Shown here piece after piece: positions 31,769 to 33,965 of a stretch of DNA of 33,965 bases (positions are counted from its first letter, which is position 1; every line of letters starts with the position of its first letter). The notes under the pieces were generated by a model. That model did not search any database. It was not told the origin of the DNA and saw only the letters and a program-made list of their open reading frames with translations. This stretch comes from Bacteroidaceae bacterium (GTDB lineage: Bacteria > Bacteroidota > Bacteroidia > Bacteroidales > Bacteroidaceae). The translations under genes and the position numbers were made by a program. The stretch lies in contig JAFXZK010000058.1 of the NCBI GenBank assembly GCA_017541265.1, positions 1-33,965 on the forward strand, given 5' to 3'.

Positions 31769-31916
31769 AGGCGGATTTGACCTCCGGCTTTGCCGCCCGA
31801 GCACCTACTGGAGCGCAAGAATCCGCCTGTTTGGAGTATAAGCATTTGCAATGCGATAACTTGTTGTGGGATTGTAAATCCCTATACTCCTTGCGGTCGG
31901 ATTGCAAATCCGACCG
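31769..31916. repeat. Three-hairpin palindromic array, family 2 (copy B, interrupted)
   Basis: Same order as copy A at 15636-15747: AGGCGGATT ... AATCCGCCT (31769-31828), GGGATT-GTA-AATCCC (31868-31882), CGGTCGGATT-GCA-AATCCGACCG (31894-31916), with the shared linker TATAAGCATTTGCAATG. The first hairpin's loop is about 42 bases instead of 3. Confidence 0.83.
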
Positions 31917-31925
31917 AACCGTCGC

Positions 31926-32082
31926 TTGTGTTCAGACACAAAACGTGGACGCTTTCGCTGTCCAACGTTCAAGGTACTTGCAGGAAACCTAAATAATGAA
32001 AACAGGAAAACGCCCACTGATACCAGTGAACGCAACCATTATTCTCATTATTTGTTCTTTCACCTGCAAGTTTCTGAACGTT
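31926..32082. repeat. Cluster of hairpins with a 119-base imperfect inverted repeat
   Basis: TTGTGT-TCAG-ACACAA (31926-31941); a bulged AACGTGGAC ... GTCCAACGTT hairpin (31942-31969); then AACGTTCA ... ACTTGCAGG ... AAATAATGA (31964-31999) mirrored by TCATTATTT ... CCTGCAAGT ... TGAACGTT (ending 32082), with CACTG-ATAC-CAGTG in the loop. No protein explains it. Could be a structured RNA or a small mobile-element relic. Confidence 0.6.
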
Positions 32083-32380
32083 TTGAATAATAGCCAACGC
32101 TAAGTTATTTACCAATAAGATTTGAAGGCCGCCTCCGCTGAGGTTTGTTTGCTCCAAAAGGAGCATTTATGCCCTTTTGGGTACAAAGATACAACTTTTT
32201 AATTCAAAATTCAAAATTAATAAATTCAAAAATGATGTAAGGGGTGATATATTTGCAAAGCGAAAACGAGTAAAATGCATTCGTCTGCTTATTTTCAGCA
32301 GAAATATGGGATGGGAGCCTGGTAAAAATCTTTTACATCAAAACTGAGGTAAACGAGGGACGGAGTGTGCCTCGTCTTTC
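32083..32380. other. Intergenic stretch with no recognised gene
   Basis: AT-rich. It holds an AATTCAAAATTCAAAATTAATAAATTC tract (about 32200-32230), a TATATTTG box near 32248, and ACGAGG ... CCTCGT (32352-32374), a hairpin with no clear U-run. No ORF or RNA could be supported. Confidence 0.6.
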
Positions 32381-32420
32381 ATAAGAACGTGGACTTGTTG
32401 CCATAAGTCCACGTTCTTAT
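32381..32420. repeat. Perfect 16-base hairpin, family 3
   Basis: ATAAGAACGTGGACTT (32381-32396), loop GTTGCCAT, AAGTCCACGTTCTTAT (32405-32420). The ATAAGAACGTG unit matches the tract at 10905-10986. The stem is not followed by a U-run. Confidence 0.8.
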
Positions 32421-32513
32421 TGCCAACACCCCATGTTTCTTATGGTGAAAATTCAAGCCCGATTTTGCCTTAAAATTTGTATGACTTTGCAATGATGTTT
32501 GATTATACGATGC

Positions 32514-32521
32514 TATCTTTG
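32514..32521 (+). promoter_or_regulatory. -7 box in front of the candidate small RNA
   Basis: TATCTTTG, perfect TAnnTTTG. The nearest TTTG upstream (32486-32489) is 24 bases away, a little far. Transcription would start near 32527. Confidence 0.5.
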
Positions 32522-32526
32522 CAAGG

Positions 32527-32704
32527 TATTCTTGCCGGTGGCTTTGTAACTTATTGATTATCAGCGCATGTTCGTTTTAAGCCCATTTCCTGTGCTTTGG
32601 GTAGCAAAACGCCACGCAGGCAAAAAACTGCCGCCAGAAGAGGGCTGTTTGCGAATTATTTTTACAAATCTCAAGTGTTGTTTGACCTGTCGGTCATCTT
32701 TTTT
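32527..32704 (+). ncRNA. Candidate structured non-coding RNA, ~178 bases
   Basis: A complete small transcription unit without an ORF: a -7 box at 32514-32521 and a rho-independent terminator at 32683-32704. Within it, GCCgGTGGC (near 32533) can pair with GCCACgcaGGC (near 32610), enclosing GTTTT/AAAAC and GCCCA/TGGGT stems with a single-stranded bulge between. The 3' part (CTGCCGCCAGAAGAGG) may pair alternatively with the 5' GGTGGC, giving two possible folds. The size is close to 6S RNA, but I do not see the long 5'/3' closing stem, so the family is left open. The pairings were found by eye. Confidence 0.55.
32683..32704 (+). terminator. Rho-independent terminator of the candidate small RNA
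   Basis: TGACC (32683-32687), loop TGTC, GGTCA (32692-32696), then TCTTTTTT. Confidence 0.75.
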
Positions 32705-32755
32705 GTAGAACCTAAAAAGTCCATAGCTTCCGAAAGTTGAATTTAATGAAAAAAG

Positions 32756-32787
32756 TTTGATTAGTAACAGGAAAATGTGTATATTTG
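32756..32787 (+). promoter_or_regulatory. Promoter of the secreted EEP-family gene
   Basis: TTTG (32756-32759), 20 bases, TATATTTG (32780-32787). It excludes the ATGs at 32757 and 32775 as starts. Confidence 0.7.
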
Positions 32788-32804
32788 TACGTCAAAAGAG
32801 GAAA

Positions 32805-33788
32805 ATGACCATGAAATTGAGAGCTTTTTTATTGGGATTCTTTGCCGTGGCAGGGGTTCTGCCGGGGCTTTCCGGGAAGACTGGAGACGGCACGCTGACC
32901 CTGCTCTATTGGAACATCCAGAACGGCATGTGGGACGGGCAGACGGATGATTATCAGCGCTTTACCGATTGGGTCGCACAGCAGCAGCCCGACATCTGCG
33001 TCTGGTGCGAGGCCCAAAAACTCTATGTCACCAATTCCGACAAGAGCGAGAAGGAGACGGAGGAGGAGTGTCTGGCCCGCTGGCGCAGGCTGGCAGAGCG
33101 ATACGGGCACCGCTATGTCTATCTGAGTGCCCATCCCGACAACTATCCGCAGCTCATCACTTCTCGCTTCCCGATGGAGGCTGAGCTGCTCATCACCGGC
33201 AATGCCGATACAATCGTCTGTCACGGGGCATCGTGGTACAGGCTCAGACTCAAGAAGAACAGGACGCTCAACCTGGTTACCCTGCATACCTGGCCGATGG
33301 GATTCGGCTACCGGGTTCCGACGGACAAACGCAAGGAGAGTCAGGCCAAGGGGGAGGGCGACATGTTTCGGCGCACGGAAATGGAGTATATCTGCAAGGC
33401 GACGGTGCTGACGCATCCCAAGGCCAAGAAGGAACTGTGGGCCATGATGGGTGACTTCAACTCCATTTCGCGTGTAGATAATGACGCCTATCAGTTGCCC
33501 GACAGCTCCACAAAGTTCCTGCTGCACGACTATATCCGCTCGTCAACACCCTACATCGACCTCATCAAGGACACCTATCCGAAGGAGTTCATCCGTTCCA
33601 CTGGCGGCAATTCGCGCATCGACTTCATCTACGTCACGCCTGCGCTTCGGAAGAAGATACGCCATGCAGCCATTTTGGGGGACGACTATACTTCGCCCGT
33701 TCGCAATCCCCAGAAGATTTCCAACTTCTGGCACCCTTCGGACCATCTGCCCATAGTGATGAAATTCTCGTCGGAACCGGAGTGGTGA
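32805..33788 (+). CDS. Secreted endonuclease/exonuclease/phosphatase-family protein
   Basis: About 327 residues, starting at 32805 (MTMKL) or 32811. A signal peptide (LRAFLLGFFAVAGVLPGLSG) precedes an EEP (DNase I/exonuclease III-like) fold with the usual order: LTLLYWNIQNGMWDG (metal-binding Asn), DICVWCEAQ (catalytic Glu), LVTLHTWP, AMMGDFNSI (GDFN: Asp and Asn), SRIDFIYVT and the final HPSDHLPIV (SDH). So all catalytic residues are present. In secreted Bacteroidetes proteins this fold may be a phosphodiesterase, nuclease or phospholipase; the substrate cannot be told. It stands alone between the candidate small RNA and tRNA-Leu. Confidence 0.9.
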   Translation: MTMKLRAFLLGFFAVAGVLPGLSGKTGDGTLTLLYWNIQNGMWDGQTDDYQRFTDWVAQQQPDICVWCEAQKLYVTNSDKSEKETEEECLARWRRLAERYGHRYVYLSAHPDNYPQLITSRFPMEAELLITGNADTIVCHGASWYRLRLKKNRTLNLVTLHTWPMGFGYRVPTDKRKESQAKGEGDMFRRTEMEYICKATVLTHPKAKKELWAMMGDFNSISRVDNDAYQLPDSSTKFLLHDYIRSSTPYIDLIKDTYPKEFIRSTGGNSRIDFIYVTPALRKKIRHAAILGDDYTSPVRNPQKISNFWHPSDHLPIVMKFSSEPEW

Positions 33789-33795
33789 TATAAAA

Positions 33796-33832
33796 AAGCC
33801 CCTTGACTTGTTGCGGTCAAGGGGGCTTCCTT
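33796..33832. terminator. Bidirectional terminator between the EEP gene and tRNA-Leu
   Basis: AAGCCCCTTGAC (33796-33807) pairs with GTCAAGGGGGCTT (33816-33828) with one bulged G; A-rich on the left gives a U-run for the minus strand, and CCTTTG on the right a weaker one for the plus strand. Confidence 0.8.
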
Positions 33833-33838
33833 TGCTCG

Positions 33839-33924
33839 TGCCCGGAACGGGAATCGAACCCGTACGGCCATCACTGGCCAAGGGATTTTAAGTCCCTCGT
33901 GTCTACCAATTCCACCATCTGGGC
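33839..33924 (-). tRNA. tRNA-Leu (anticodon UAA)
   Basis: On the minus strand: GCCCAGATGG, D-arm GGAATTGGTAGACAC, anticodon loop ACTTAAAA in stem GGGA/TCCC (anticodon TAA), long variable arm (TTGGCCAGTGATGGCC), T-arm ACGGGTTCGATTCCCGT and 3' TCCGGGCA. The 86-base length and long variable arm confirm class II Leu. The acceptor stem has an A5-C68 mismatch (GCCCAGA against TCCGGGC). CCA is not encoded. A TACCTTTG promoter box precedes it at 33942-33935. Confidence 0.95.
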
Positions 33925-33934
33925 ATTTGCGGTG

Positions 33935-33942
33935 CAAAGGTA
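33935..33942 (-). promoter_or_regulatory. -7 box of tRNA-Leu
   Basis: TACCTTTG on the minus strand, 10 bases before the mature 5' end. The -33 part lies at or beyond the edge of the window. Confidence 0.6.
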
Positions 33943-33965
33943 CAATAAAAAGTGAAAAGTGAAAA

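Noticed and set aside
31777-31996. Overlapping short ORFs in the repeat array
   Set aside because: Translations consist of repeat-derived peptides (CKS, IANPTE) found wherever the palindrome is open in frame; no start signal.
31969-32166. 65-codon ORF on the minus strand across the hairpin cluster
   Set aside because: The frame runs through both arms of an inverted repeat and has no family likeness; better explained as DNA structure.
32352-32374. ACGAGG/CCTCGT hairpin as a terminator
   Set aside because: Only CTTTC follows and no transcription unit clearly ends there.

Overview
The window looks like a chromosomal segment of a Bacteroidales bacterium, most likely a Prevotella-type organism. 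Several signals point that way: promoters of the Bacteroidetes type (TTTG, 19-20 bases, TAnnTTTG); few Shine-Dalgarno sequences; C-termini resembling type IX secretion sorting domains; a FeoA-FeoB fusion; a BspA-like leucine-rich-repeat protein; and an unusual density of short palindromic and microsatellite-like repeats. The species cannot be fixed from the sequence alone.

Layout. 1-190: the end of an rRNA operon (5S rRNA and terminator). 227-2293: metG. 2294-7983: a minus-strand block with a secreted protein, a CYTH phosphatase, two ThuA-like secreted proteins, prfB and an acyl-CoA ligase. 8069-10811: a DUF2007-like protein, an M20 deacylase and a NamZ-like muramidase. 11065-14868: tadA opposite an HD-domain nuclease, a LicD transferase and an acyltransferase, then a convergent Nudix hydrolase. 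14981-17193: a membrane OB-fold (NfeD-like) protein and a flotillin, separated by a composite palindromic repeat. 17419-21344: FeoA-FeoB, then an unusual ORF joining a FeoB-associated Cys-rich membrane peptide to a sialidase. 21549-25653: a tightly overlapping operon of a CsgG-family protein, three lipoproteins and a leucine-rich-repeat surface protein. 25650-25810: the head of a broken GH29 fucosidase. 26050-31698: a type III restriction-modification system with a YoeB-type toxin-antitoxin cassette lying between res and mod. 31699-32756: a gene-poor stretch with repeats, a long imperfect hairpin and a likely small RNA with its own promoter and terminator. 32805-33924: a secreted endonuclease/exonuclease/phosphatase-family protein and tRNA-Leu(UAA).

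Most striking. (1) Two families of short palindromic elements have entered conserved genes in frame: the M20 deacylase, FeoB, Res (twice) and Mod. They add Pro/Gly/Lys-rich or GDxKSP-type peptides. One of the families also forms intergenic three-hairpin arrays. (2) The Cys-rich peptide/sialidase fusion has a plausible membrane topology. (3) The type III R-M locus is interrupted by an opposite-strand toxin-antitoxin pair, has an AT-rich presumed target-recognition segment in mod, and has a perfect hairpin directly over the mod start. (4) A roughly 178-base candidate non-coding RNA lies at 32527-32704.

All calls come from reading the sequence. No database search was run, so family names rest on motifs and remembered family features.
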